This document shows positions 8,051 through 16,500 of a DNA stretch of 42,868 bases, piece by piece (positions within the stretch are counted from its first letter, which is position 1; every line of letters starts with the position of its first letter). Source of the stretch: Anaerolineae bacterium (lineage in GTDB: Bacteria; Chloroflexota; Anaerolineae; B4-G1; DUEL01); NCBI GenBank assembly GCA_016926575.1, contig JAFGOJ010000454.1:1-42868 (forward strand), given 5' to 3'. Position numbers and translations under genes: made by a program. Below the pieces are notes generated by a model. That model searched no databases and had not been told where the DNA came from. It saw only the letters and a program-made list of their open reading frames with translations.

Positions 8051-11000
8051 ATGAATACCGGACCTTTGCGCAACCCGACGTCTACCCTGCTTGTCATGGC
8101 GCTCTGCCTGACCCCTGGCATGGCGCATTCCGCAACGCAGGACGACTTGGCAGAGGGTGTCATAGAACGAATTTCCACTGCGGATATGACGCCCGACGGA
8201 TGCTATATCGAATCTCCATCGACCCTGTTGGCAAACGATCCACCCCCGATCGGGAATGACATTTTCGTGCGCGACCGCGACACGGACGGCAATGGCGTAT
8301 GCGATGAGCGCGGCGGCATCCGCACGACGCGTATCAGCCTGGGCGCCAGCGGCACCGAGCCGAACGATCTCATCCTGACCCCAGCCCCGCCAGCCGACGC
8401 GGACGCTGCCTCCCGTGGAGGGGCCTGGCCGCACAGCGGCCTTGTCGCCCCAGTGCTCCGGTCACCCAACTGGGTCGTGCTCTACGCCGCGCCAACCGCT
8501 CAGGGCAGCGGCGACTGCTCCAGTTGGGCGAACGCCTGCACCCTGCAGACCGCGCTGGGCAATGCTGCCAGCGACGACGAGATCTGGGTGCAGGCCGGTG
8601 TCCACAAGCCCACCGTCACCACCGACCGCACGATTTCCTTTACCCTCGACAGCGGCGCGTACATCTTTGGCGGTTTTGATGGCACGGAGACGAGCCTCGA
8701 CCAGCGCGATTGGCAGGCCAACGTGACGATACTCAGCGGCGACATCGACAACAACGACGTCAACACAGACGGCAACTTTATCGCCGAAACCCCGGCAGAT
8801 ATCCAGGGCAATAACAGCTACCACGTCCTGTTCACCGACACTGCGGCAGGGGGCACCGTGCTGGACGGCTTTGTCATCACCGCCGGGCAGGCCAACGGCG
8901 CCGCGAACACGGATGAAACACGCGGCGGGGGGATGTACAACCACGACAATAACCTGTGGCTGGAGAACCTCATCTTCAGCGGCAACACGGCGACTCAGTA
9001 CGGCGGTGGGATGTACAACGCGAGCACCGACTATCTGTGGCTGATGAACATCACCTTCAGTGGCAACACCGTGACAGGCAGTGGCGGTGGCGGCGGGATG
9101 CACAACCGCTACAGCAGCCCTGTGCTGGCGGGCGTCACCTTCAGCAACAGCAGCGCATCCCAGTCCAGCATGGGCGGGGGACTGGATAACCAGTTCTCCA
9201 GCAGCCCGACGCTGACGGACGTCACGTTTGTCAACAACAGCGCGGGTTGGGGCGGCGGGATGTCCAATTACAGCAACTGCCACCCCGAGCTGACGAACGC
9301 GACCTTCAGCGGCAACTCTGCGACGGGCAGCAGTGGCGGCACCGGCGGCGGGATGAACAACGCCAATTCCAGCAACCCAACGCTGACGAACGTCGTGTTC
9401 AGCGGCAATTCCGCCACCAATACAGGCGGCGGGATGAGTAATTCGGTCAGTAGCAGCCCCGAGCTGACGAACGTGGTCTTTAGCGGCAACACCGTCACGA
9501 ACTGGCACGGCGGCGGGATGGCCAACTCGAGCGGCGACCCCGTGTTGACCAACGTCCTCTTCCTCGGCAACACGACGCGGGCCGGCGGCGGCGGGATGTA
9601 CAGTCAAGGCGACTGCGTACCCGACCTTATGAACGTCACGTTCTACGGCAACAGGGTAACCCTGGCGAGCGGGCAGGGCGGCGGGTTGTATAGCGATTAC
9701 GATAGCTACACGCTGCTGACCAACGTCATCATGTGGGGCGACATCGCCCCCGCCTCGCCGGAAATCTACAACGCCAACGGCGGCACTGCCGATATCGCCT
9801 ACAGCGACATCCAGGGCTGCGGCGGCTCGGGCAGTGGTTGGGTCAGCACCTGCGGCATAGACTATGACGGCAACATCGACGCCGACCCGCGCTTCTTGGA
9901 CGCCGCCGGCGGCAACCTGCGCCTGCAATGGAACTCGCCCGCCATCGACGCCGGGAGCAACGAATGGATGCCAGCAGGCCTCCTCACCGACCTGGACGAC
10001 AACCTGCGTTTCGTCGACGTTCCCACCGCGCCCGACACCGGCTCGGGCACGCCGCCGATCGTCGACATGGGCGCCTACGAGGCCCAGGTCAACGTGGCGA
10101 TCGCCAAGGCCGTCTCACCGCCAGCCATCGCGTTAGGCGAGACGATCACCTTCACGCTGATGATTTCCAACAGCGGCAGCATCACCGCCACCAACGTGGT
10201 CGTCACCGATACCCTGCCCGCTTTCTTGGCTGGGACGGCGTTCAGCTCGAGCGTTGCCATAACCAATACCGGCTACCTGACGCCCTACGTCTGGGCGGTG
10301 CAGGACCTGGCGCCGAGGCAGGGCGGGATCATCACCGTCAGTGGCGTGCTGACCGCGCTGTCGGCGGGCGGCATCTACACCAACACCGCGACCATCGCCG
10401 ACGACAACGACAGTTGGGCCGGCGACAATACGGCCAGCGTGACCTACACCGTCGTCGTGCCCAACGTGGCCCCGACCTTCACCAGCACGCCGGTCACTAC
10501 AGCTACAGAAGACACGCTCTATACCTACGCCGTTGCCACCCAAGACGCCAACGGCGACCCGCCGGCGATCACCGCGCCGACGCGACCAGGCTGGCTGGCG
10601 CTTGCGGACCACGGCGACGGCACGGCGACCCTCTCCGGCGCGCCGGCCAACGCCGACGTCGGCGATCATGCCGTCGTCCTGCGCGTCACCGACAGCGGGG
10701 GCCTGACCGATACCCAATCGTTCACCGTCACCGTGGCCAACGTCAACGACGCGCCCTTCTTCACCAGCGCGCCGGTCACTGCCGCCGCGCAGGGCGAGCC
10801 CTACACCACCACGCTCACCGCCAGCGATGCTGACCTCGTCCACGGCGACGCACTGACCCTCACTGCCCCCACGCTGCCGCACTGGCTCACGATCACCGAC
10901 CACGGCGACGGCACTGCCATGCTCTCCGGCACGCCGGCCAAAGCCGATATGGGCGACCATGACGTCATCCTGCGCGTCACCGACAGCGGCGGGTTATTCG

Positions 11001-11194
11001 CCGAGCAGGTCTTTGTCATCACCGTAAGCAGCGACTCTTACATCTACCTGCCGCTCGTCATGAGGGAAAACACGGCAGCACAACGACCATCAGCACGGCC
11101 AGCCGCCGTTTGGCCCTGGAAGAACGTGACCGCGCTGACCGCCGTCACCGAGGGCAGCGCATCGCCGCTTGCCGGCGTCGAGGGTCAGCAATGA
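8051..11194 (+). CDS. Exported right-handed beta-helix (PMP-like repeat) surface protein with DUF11 and putative-Ig domains
   Basis: The product is 1047 residues, with an AGAGGAG-type ribosome site before the ATG. A signal peptide (about 1-28) is followed by a D-I-F-V-R-D-R-D-T-D-G-N-G-V segment typical of TolB-like exported proteins. Next comes a G-D-C-S-S-W-A-N-A-C-T-L-Q-T-A-L start of a pectin-lyase-like beta-helix whose turns repeat as G-G-G-M-x-N then N-V-T-F-S-G-N (about residues 290-560). After it come a DUF11 domain (V-S-P-P-A-I-A-L-G-E-T-I-T-F-T, about 680-800) and two cadherin/He_PIG-like Ig domains (about 810-990) joined by T-V-A-N-V-N-D-A-P. Near the C-terminus is I-Y-L-P-L-V (998-1003). 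It is probably a cell-surface adhesin or matrix protein; no enzyme signature is seen. It lies 93 bp after the previous gene and probably in the same operon. Confidence 0.85.
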   Translation: MNTGPLRNPTSTLLVMALCLTPGMAHSATQDDLAEGVIERISTADMTPDGCYIESPSTLLANDPPPIGNDIFVRDRDTDGNGVCDERGGIRTTRISLGASGTEPNDLILTPAPPADADAASRGGAWPHSGLVAPVLRSPNWVVLYAAPTAQGSGDCSSWANACTLQTALGNAASDDEIWVQAGVHKPTVTTDRTISFTLDSGAYIFGGFDGTETSLDQRDWQANVTILSGDIDNNDVNTDGNFIAETPADIQGNNSYHVLFTDTAAGGTVLDGFVITAGQANGAANTDETRGGGMYNHDNNLWLENLIFSGNTATQYGGGMYNASTDYLWLMNITFSGNTVTGSGGGGGMHNRYSSPVLAGVTFSNSSASQSSMGGGLDNQFSSSPTLTDVTFVNNSAGWGGGMSNYSNCHPELTNATFSGNSATGSSGGTGGGMNNANSSNPTLTNVVFSGNSATNTGGGMSNSVSSSPELTNVVFSGNTVTNWHGGGMANSSGDPVLTNVLFLGNTTRAGGGGMYSQGDCVPDLMNVTFYGNRVTLASGQGGGLYSDYDSYTLLTNVIMWGDIAPASPEIYNANGGTADIAYSDIQGCGGSGSGWVSTCGIDYDGNIDADPRFLDAAGGNLRLQWNSPAIDAGSNEWMPAGLLTDLDDNLRFVDVPTAPDTGSGTPPIVDMGAYEAQVNVAIAKAVSPPAIALGETITFTLMISNSGSITATNVVVTDTLPAFLAGTAFSSSVAITNTGYLTPYVWAVQDLAPRQGGIITVSGVLTALSAGGIYTNTATIADDNDSWAGDNTASVTYTVVVPNVAPTFTSTPVTTATEDTLYTYAVATQDANGDPPAITAPTRPGWLALADHGDGTATLSGAPANADVGDHAVVLRVTDSGGLTDTQSFTVTVANVNDAPFFTSAPVTAAAQGEPYTTTLTASDADLVHGDALTLTAPTLPHWLTITDHGDGTAMLSGTPAKADMGDHDVILRVTDSGGLFAEQVFVITVSSDSYIYLPLVMRENTAAQRPSARPAAVWPWKNVTALTAVTEGSASPLAGVEGQQ

Positions 11195-11500
11195 CCGGCA
11201 CGGGGCCTTCGGCTGCCGCGCGGATCGACGAGGGCAAAGCCCTCGAGCTCATGGGCGGCGACGAGGGAGAAGCCTTCATTCCGAGTATGGCTGCTACGAC
11301 ACGGCGATGTTTGCCTGCAGCGTGCAGGTGGTTGGGGCCTCGCCTGAGTGGCCGACGACGAAGAATGAGAACTCTGGCCTGCCACAACCAGTGGGGAGCG
11401 GAAGAACCCGGTCACCGACCGGCAGTGACGTGCAGCACCGGTATCGGCGAACCCATCACAAGGGGCGGACTAAGGCGATGATTCACCGGGCGTTCTCCTG
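11195..11500. other. Intergenic region between convergent genes, holding one 109-bp repeat
   Basis: An ORF overlapping the previous stop as ATGA (11191-11481) has no recognisable motif and runs into the repeat, so I do not call a gene. The only defined element is the 109-bp repeat at 11364-11472. Confidence 0.6.
11364..11472 (+). repeat. 109-bp direct repeat, copy 1
   Basis: It matches the copy at 12821-12929 over the same length without gaps, with eight mismatches counted by eye (about 93% identity). Each copy contains CCGGTC-ACC-GACCGG, a perfect 6-bp stem with a 3-base loop. Both copies are in the same orientation and bracket the ATPase gene. Confidence 0.85.
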
Positions 11501-12787
11501 CTAGCCCACCAGCCATTCGACCATCGAACGGGTCTCGATTGTCAGACCGTTCTCCTCAACCGCCGGCGCATTGGCATCCGTCAGGATCAACCCGTGAGAT
11601 AGCCCGAGCCCGCGCAGCGCATCTGCCAACGCCCGCACCTCTCTTTCGCGGGTGGCTGGCTGATCCAGGTTCTGCGCTACCTGGATCAACTGGCGGCTCT
11701 CCGGTAAGTAGAAATCCACTTCGTAACCTGCTGGAGAAATGCAGTAATATACCGACTGGGCCTTTCGCCGCAGCGCCAGAAAGACCATGTTTTCCAGCAG
11801 TCTGCCCGTATTGGGAGAGAATGCAAACCCGACAGCATTGGAAAGACCCGTGTCTATGCAGTACATCTTCTTGGGCGCGATCTGCTGGCGCTTGACCGAG
11901 TAGTCGTACACGTTCACCGTGAAGACTAACCAGCTGTTCTCCAGGTATTCGATATAGTTCTTGATCGTATTCACACTGCCCAGGTGAAATTGCTCCTTGA
12001 GTTTGTTGAACGAGACCTGGCAGGCCGGATTGCTCATCAGGTAGAACGCCAGCTCTTTGAGCGCGCGCACCTCTTCGATATGATACCGGGTAGCGATGTC
12101 TCGATGCAGTATATCGTCGTACAGCGTGCGCAGCAGTGGCAGCTCGGGATACTTGAGCGGTTCCGGAATGCCGCCCAGGCGCAGGTACTCACCCAGGTAT
12201 TGTTGCAACCTGGCGCGCTCTACAGTCGTCGAACGGGCCATATCCGGAAGCACATAGCCGCGGAAACGCAGAAACTCGGTGAACGAGAAGGGCAGCAACT
12301 CGATCGGCACGTATCGTCCGGTCAACCGGCTGCCCAGCTCCCGGCTGAGCAGCGAAGCGTTCGAGCCGGTGATATAGAACTTGAAGCCCATATCCATGAA
12401 GCGGCGCACCAGATGCTCCCAACCGGGGACATTCTGAACCTCGTCCACTACAAAGACCTGCCGCTCGCCAAATACCTCTACCAGGAGTTGGTACACATCG
12501 TTGGCGTCCTCAGCCTGGAAACCCAGAAATCGGTCGTCCTCGAAATTTAGGTAGTAGAACCTGTCTTCGCCCAGCCGGTGCGCCAGTTGCGCCAGCAAGG
12601 TGGACTTGCCCACCCGCCGCAGCCCGGAGACGATAACCGCATGGGGCAGCAGCGCAGCCTGCTCGATCTCTGCCAATTGCGTGCGCTCGATGCCAATATC
12701 GCGCCGCCAGAAGGCCTGGAACTGCTCCAATAGCATCGCCTTGATCTGCTCTCTCGTCCAACGGGCTTTCCATAGGTTTTCATTCAT
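11501..12787 (-). CDS. AAA family ATPase with C-terminal DUF4143 domain
   Basis: The start at 12787 (M-N-E-N-L-W-K) is set by a perfect promoter ending seven bases upstream; the longer frame to 12844 would begin before the promoter. The 428-residue protein has a Walker A G-L-R-R-V-G-K-S-T (55-63), a Walker B V-F-V-V-D-E-V-Q-N, a sensor-like I-T-G-S-N-A-S-L-L and L-P-F-S-F-T-E-F-L, then a DUF4143 region with E-V-D-F-Y-L-P and L-I-Q-V-A. In many relatives the last motif ends in lysine (nuclease-like fold), so the nuclease-like site looks inactive. The family is widespread in multiple copies and its role is largely unknown. The gene is isolated, runs against its neighbours and sits between two 109-bp direct repeats, which suggests acquisition as a unit. 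The AT-rich promoter region also differs from its surroundings. Confidence 0.9.
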   Translation of the reverse strand: MNENLWKARWTREQIKAMLLEQFQAFWRRDIGIERTQLAEIEQAALLPHAVIVSGLRRVGKSTLLAQLAHRLGEDRFYYLNFEDDRFLGFQAEDANDVYQLLVEVFGERQVFVVDEVQNVPGWEHLVRRFMDMGFKFYITGSNASLLSRELGSRLTGRYVPIELLPFSFTEFLRFRGYVLPDMARSTTVERARLQQYLGEYLRLGGIPEPLKYPELPLLRTLYDDILHRDIATRYHIEEVRALKELAFYLMSNPACQVSFNKLKEQFHLGSVNTIKNYIEYLENSWLVFTVNVYDYSVKRQQIAPKKMYCIDTGLSNAVGFAFSPNTGRLLENMVFLALRRKAQSVYYCISPAGYEVDFYLPESRQLIQVAQNLDQPATREREVRALADALRGLGLSHGLILTDANAPAVEENGLTIETRSMVEWLVG

Positions 12788-12793
12788 AGTGCA

Positions 12794-12822
12794 ATTATAT
12801 ACCACATAGTTTGCATTGTCAA
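12794..12822 (-). promoter_or_regulatory. Perfect consensus sigma70 promoter predicting a leaderless mRNA
   Basis: On the minus strand TTGACA (12822-12817), 17 bp and TATAAT (12799-12794) match the bacterial consensus at every position. The expected start of transcription is at or within a base or two of the A of the ATG at 12787. No Shine-Dalgarno is present. The first two bases of the -35 belong to the 109-bp repeat; the rest do not. Confidence 0.85.
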
Positions 12823-12929
12823 TGAAAACTCCGGCCTGCCACAACCAGCGGGAAGCGAAAGAACCCGGTCACCGACCGGCAGTGACGCGCAGCACCCATA
12901 TCGGCGAACCCATCACAAGGGGCGGACTA
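12821..12929 (+). repeat. 109-bp direct repeat, copy 2
   Basis: Second copy of the repeat at 11364-11472, same orientation and length. Its hairpin CCGGTC-ACC-GACCGG is at 12865-12879. It is followed directly by the displaced comM 3' end. Confidence 0.85.
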
Positions 12930-13001
12930 CGGCCTACCCCGCCCGCCTGGGCCGGTACTGAATGGCCTCGGCCAGGTGCGGGATCTCGATGCGGGCGCTC
13001 C
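12930..13001 (-). pseudogene. Displaced duplicate of the comM 3' end
   Basis: Positions 12951-13001 match the true comM 3' end (35741-35791) with a single base difference seen. The minus strand encodes S-A-R-I-E-I-P-H-L-A-E-A-I-Q-Y-R-P-R-R-A and then a TAG stop. Weaker similarity continues past the stop codon on the other side. Beyond 13001 the sequence is unrelated to comM, so this is a fragment of about 70 bp and not a gene. Confidence 0.85.
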
Positions 13002-13145
13002 ACCCGCACTTGGTCTTCACGCGCAGCACTTCATGGAAGTCAATGTGGTCTGGGAATGGCCTTACTCGAATTGGAGTAAGCAAGACGATCACGGCTTCAG
13101 TCATCCCTCGGAAGCACCCCATCTACCCCATTCGGTTGCCCGCGT

Positions 13146-13174
13146 TTGACAAGCCCATGCTTTCGACCTACAAT
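13146..13174 (+). promoter_or_regulatory. Strong sigma70-type promoter for the giant surface-protein gene
   Basis: TTGACA (13146-13151), 17 bp, TACAAT (13169-13174). Transcription would start near 13181, leaving an unusually long leader of about 360 bases before the ATG at 13542. Confidence 0.65.
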
Positions 13175-13180
13175 AAGACC

Positions 13181-13541
13181 AGACCACCCGTGACGCCCAG
13201 GCTGTGAATTCGGACGGCCGCCAACCCCTCGCGAGCCTTCCCGACGACTAGGGACATGGTCTCGCGCAGCACTCGTTGCGCCTTCAGATATGTGTGGCAG
13301 GCTATTGGCTTCAAGCGAAATGGGCGAGATGCTTGAAACAGTACCCTGTCCCCTGTTGTCAAGGAACACCGATGTGCCACAAATGCAGCGCTCAATCCGT
13401 TTCTCTCTTGCAGCCCCGCCATATCCTCTGTTCTGACCTCTATCCATTACGGCTTCCCGGTTGTCACAGGTGTGCCGTCTGTGGACGCTGCCTGGGCTCG
13501 CGCAGAGCAGGCAGGCTTGGCCCGATGACAGGAGATGTCGC
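13181..13541 (+). other. Long untranslated leader of the giant gene
   Basis: No convincing gene lies here. It contains inverted repeats, for example TTCAAGC (13310-13316) with GCTTGAA (13331-13337) around a 14-base loop, followed by an imperfect pairing between TTGAAACAG and CTGTTGTCAA. An AGGAGA ribosome site (13530-13535) precedes the ATG. I recognise no known riboswitch class. Confidence 0.4.
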
Positions 13542-16500
13542 ATGAAACCCTCACTCAAGTACGGTCATTGGATTCTGGCGCTGAGCGTCACACTGCTCCT
13601 GGCTGGGGGCACGCTGGCACCCAGGGCTTTGCAGGCCGATGCTCCCTCGCCGGAGCAGGTAGTACAACGCGCCTGGCGACTGGCTCAGGAGGCCAACACA
13701 TACCGCTTCGCCACCGAGATCGTGCAGACGACGTACCCCGCCCCGACACTGGTCAATGTGGGCCGTTCCACCCGCGAAGCCACGCTCTACATGGAGGGGC
13801 AAGCCGACCTGCCTAACCGCACACTGCTCATGACGTTATGGCAGAACGGCGGCAGCGTACTGAACCCCAGCGATGGTATCCAAGTGCGTATCGAAGGCGA
13901 CCGCGCCTATGGCCGCCAGGCCGGTGGGCCATGGGAGGAGGTTGACGATTTCTCGGGCGCCTTTGCCCCAGCCAACGACCTGATGGCTTACCTGGCCGGC
14001 GCGCACGACATCCGCAAACTCGGCACGGAAACCATCCAGTCCCCGCCAGAAGCACAGACCGGGCAAGACAATGCTTCCTCTCACCTCGTCCCGCTGCCTC
14101 CCTCTCTCTCCTACACCCGCTACGCCTTCGAGGTAGACGGCCCCGCGTTTGCCCATCACCTGCGCGATCAGATGGAGCGCCACTTGCGCGAGAAGGGTGA
14201 ACTCCCGCTGGGCCTGACGCTCGACACCTCCGACGAGATGCGCGCGGTCACCGGCGCGGGCGAACTGTGGTTGGATAGCCGCGGCCTGCCGCTGCGCCTG
14301 ATCGTGCACCTGGTCTACCCCTCACGGGAGAATGGGGAGCGCGTCGAGGCCGACGTCAAGACCGACTTCTCCGGCTTCGTGCCGCTGGTCCAGGCTGCCA
14401 CCCCCGCGGCCCGGCTGGCGAGTGCCATGGGCCTGCCGCGCACGCCGCACGACTGGCTGCAGTTCGGGCAGCAGGGTGCGCTGGCAGTCGGCTCCTTGGG
14501 GTTGTTCATCGCGCTCATCGTCTATTCCCGCTCGAAGAAGGTGTACGTCGCGTTCGTCGTGACGATCATCATCTCGATGGTCATCGGGCCGTTGCTACAG
14601 AGCCAACAGGTAGCAGCTTTCTCCGAGCGTATGGCCGCCCAGCGCGCGGAACAGGAGCAGCGCCAGCAGGAACAAGAAAGCGCCGACCAGGTGCAAGAGG
14701 AGATGACCGCCTCGACCTGGGACCCGCACCGCAACCCATTAGCGAACCAACAAGTCGACGAATCAGCAAGCCAACAATCGGCCGACCCGCTTCCAATTCC
14801 CGATGTCCAACTTCCGACCTCCAACATCCAATCCCTGATCGCCGCTCTTCAACTGCAGGCGACGACGACCATCACCAACCCCACCGCCGACAATGATGGC
14901 GACACGCTGACCAACATTCAGGAACTGCGCCTGGGCACAACGCTGGGCGATACCGACTCCGACGGCGACGGGATCACCGATGGCGCCGAAGTGCGCGGCT
15001 TCCAGGGCACATTGGGCGACATGTGGTACCTCGATCCGCTCAACCCCGACAGCAACAACGATGGCCTGCCGGACACGCTAGAGTGCCCGCAGTTGCTACG
15101 CCCCTCGTTGAGCGCGCTCTCTCCATCCGGCGCCTGCCAGGACAAGGACCAGGATGGTGTCCCCGACGTCTTTGACATAGACAACGACGACGACGGCGTT
15201 CCCGACCAAGTGGACCTTTCGCCGTTCAGTGTGATGGGCAGCGCGAGCGCGCCATTCAACTACGATAACCCCTTCAGATTCGGCGCCAGTTACCTGCAGG
15301 CAAACAAGCCGGTGCTGGTTGACGTGCAGTTGCGCCCCCAGAACCCCGACCACCTGTCGTACGCGCTCAACGTGATGGATTGGCCGGCCGGGGACACGCA
15401 AGGCCAGGTGCAGCGCGTTCTCCATTCGACCTATGCCAGTCACATGACAGGCGAACAACTGGAATACGAGCCATCGGCCGCCAACGGCGATATGCGCCTG
15501 ATCCCCATGCTGGAGATCGAAATGACCGGCGCTACCATACCCCTGCCGCTGACCACCACGCTGGCGACCACCATCCAGTGGAGGAGCGACATCAGCGGCA
15601 CGGTCAAAGCACGCCAGTCGGGGCAGAACATATTCCTTGATTTCAGCAGTTGGCCGGGCCGTTCGGTGCGCTATTATTTCATCATCTACAACGGCCCCTG
15701 CGGCGCGCTGGGCAGCGAATGGTTCGGGCCGTTCTCCGTCGCCGCGGGCGATACGTCCTACACAATAGCCAACAGGGACCTGCTGGACGTCGCGGACGGC
15801 CAGCACGCCATCACGGTCTATGACAACGTGGCGGGGGAGAATCCTGTCTGTACGACGATCGATAACATCGTCAACGGTCCCTATACCGACAGGATGGTGG
15901 ACGCGGCGCCGCTGGAGGTCTATGGCGTCAGCGTGCGGGAGAAGGATGAGAACGGCACGCTGCTGGCCTACGTCCCGCTGAACATGGTCAATGACGATAC
16001 CGGCGGCGCACGGGCAGCCTTTGCAGGCCGCATGTTCTATCAACCCGGCAGCGGCGGCTGGGGCAACACCCAGAAGATGCGCCTGGTGTGGCTGGTGCAG
16101 ATGCTCACCGACTGGTGCGACACGGAAGGATTCACGCCGTCCAGCGACGAGAACGCCGACGAGGAGCTCACGGCGTGGTGTAGCGAGTCCACCCACCGCG
16201 TGGAGCGGACGCAAGTGGTGCACACCTACTACGAAGACTGGCGGCTGGCGGGCCTGGCCGTGCGCGAAGACCACGGCGCAGCGGTGGCCATCGCCCACGA
16301 GGACCCGACGACGGACCAGCATCCTGATAACGACGACTATCTGTGGATGCTGGCCAAGGGGCTGGAGGCCTCTTTCGTCACCGGGCGCAAGGGCACGGGC
16401 GGGCAGCGCGACATCACGCCGAGCGTGATCCGGCAACGTTTCGACCGTGTTGCTGGCTCCGGCACGGACGAGCAGCGCTGGGGTATTCCGCAGGACGCGC

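Noticed and set aside
11191..11481. ORF whose ATG overlaps the stop of the beta-helix gene (ATGA)
   Set aside because: Its translation has no recognisable fold and its end is the 109-bp repeat; the overlap is likely chance.
13097..13558. Minus-strand frame in the leader of the giant gene
   Set aside because: It overlaps the strong plus promoter and the start of the giant gene, and no family motif or ribosome site is visible.
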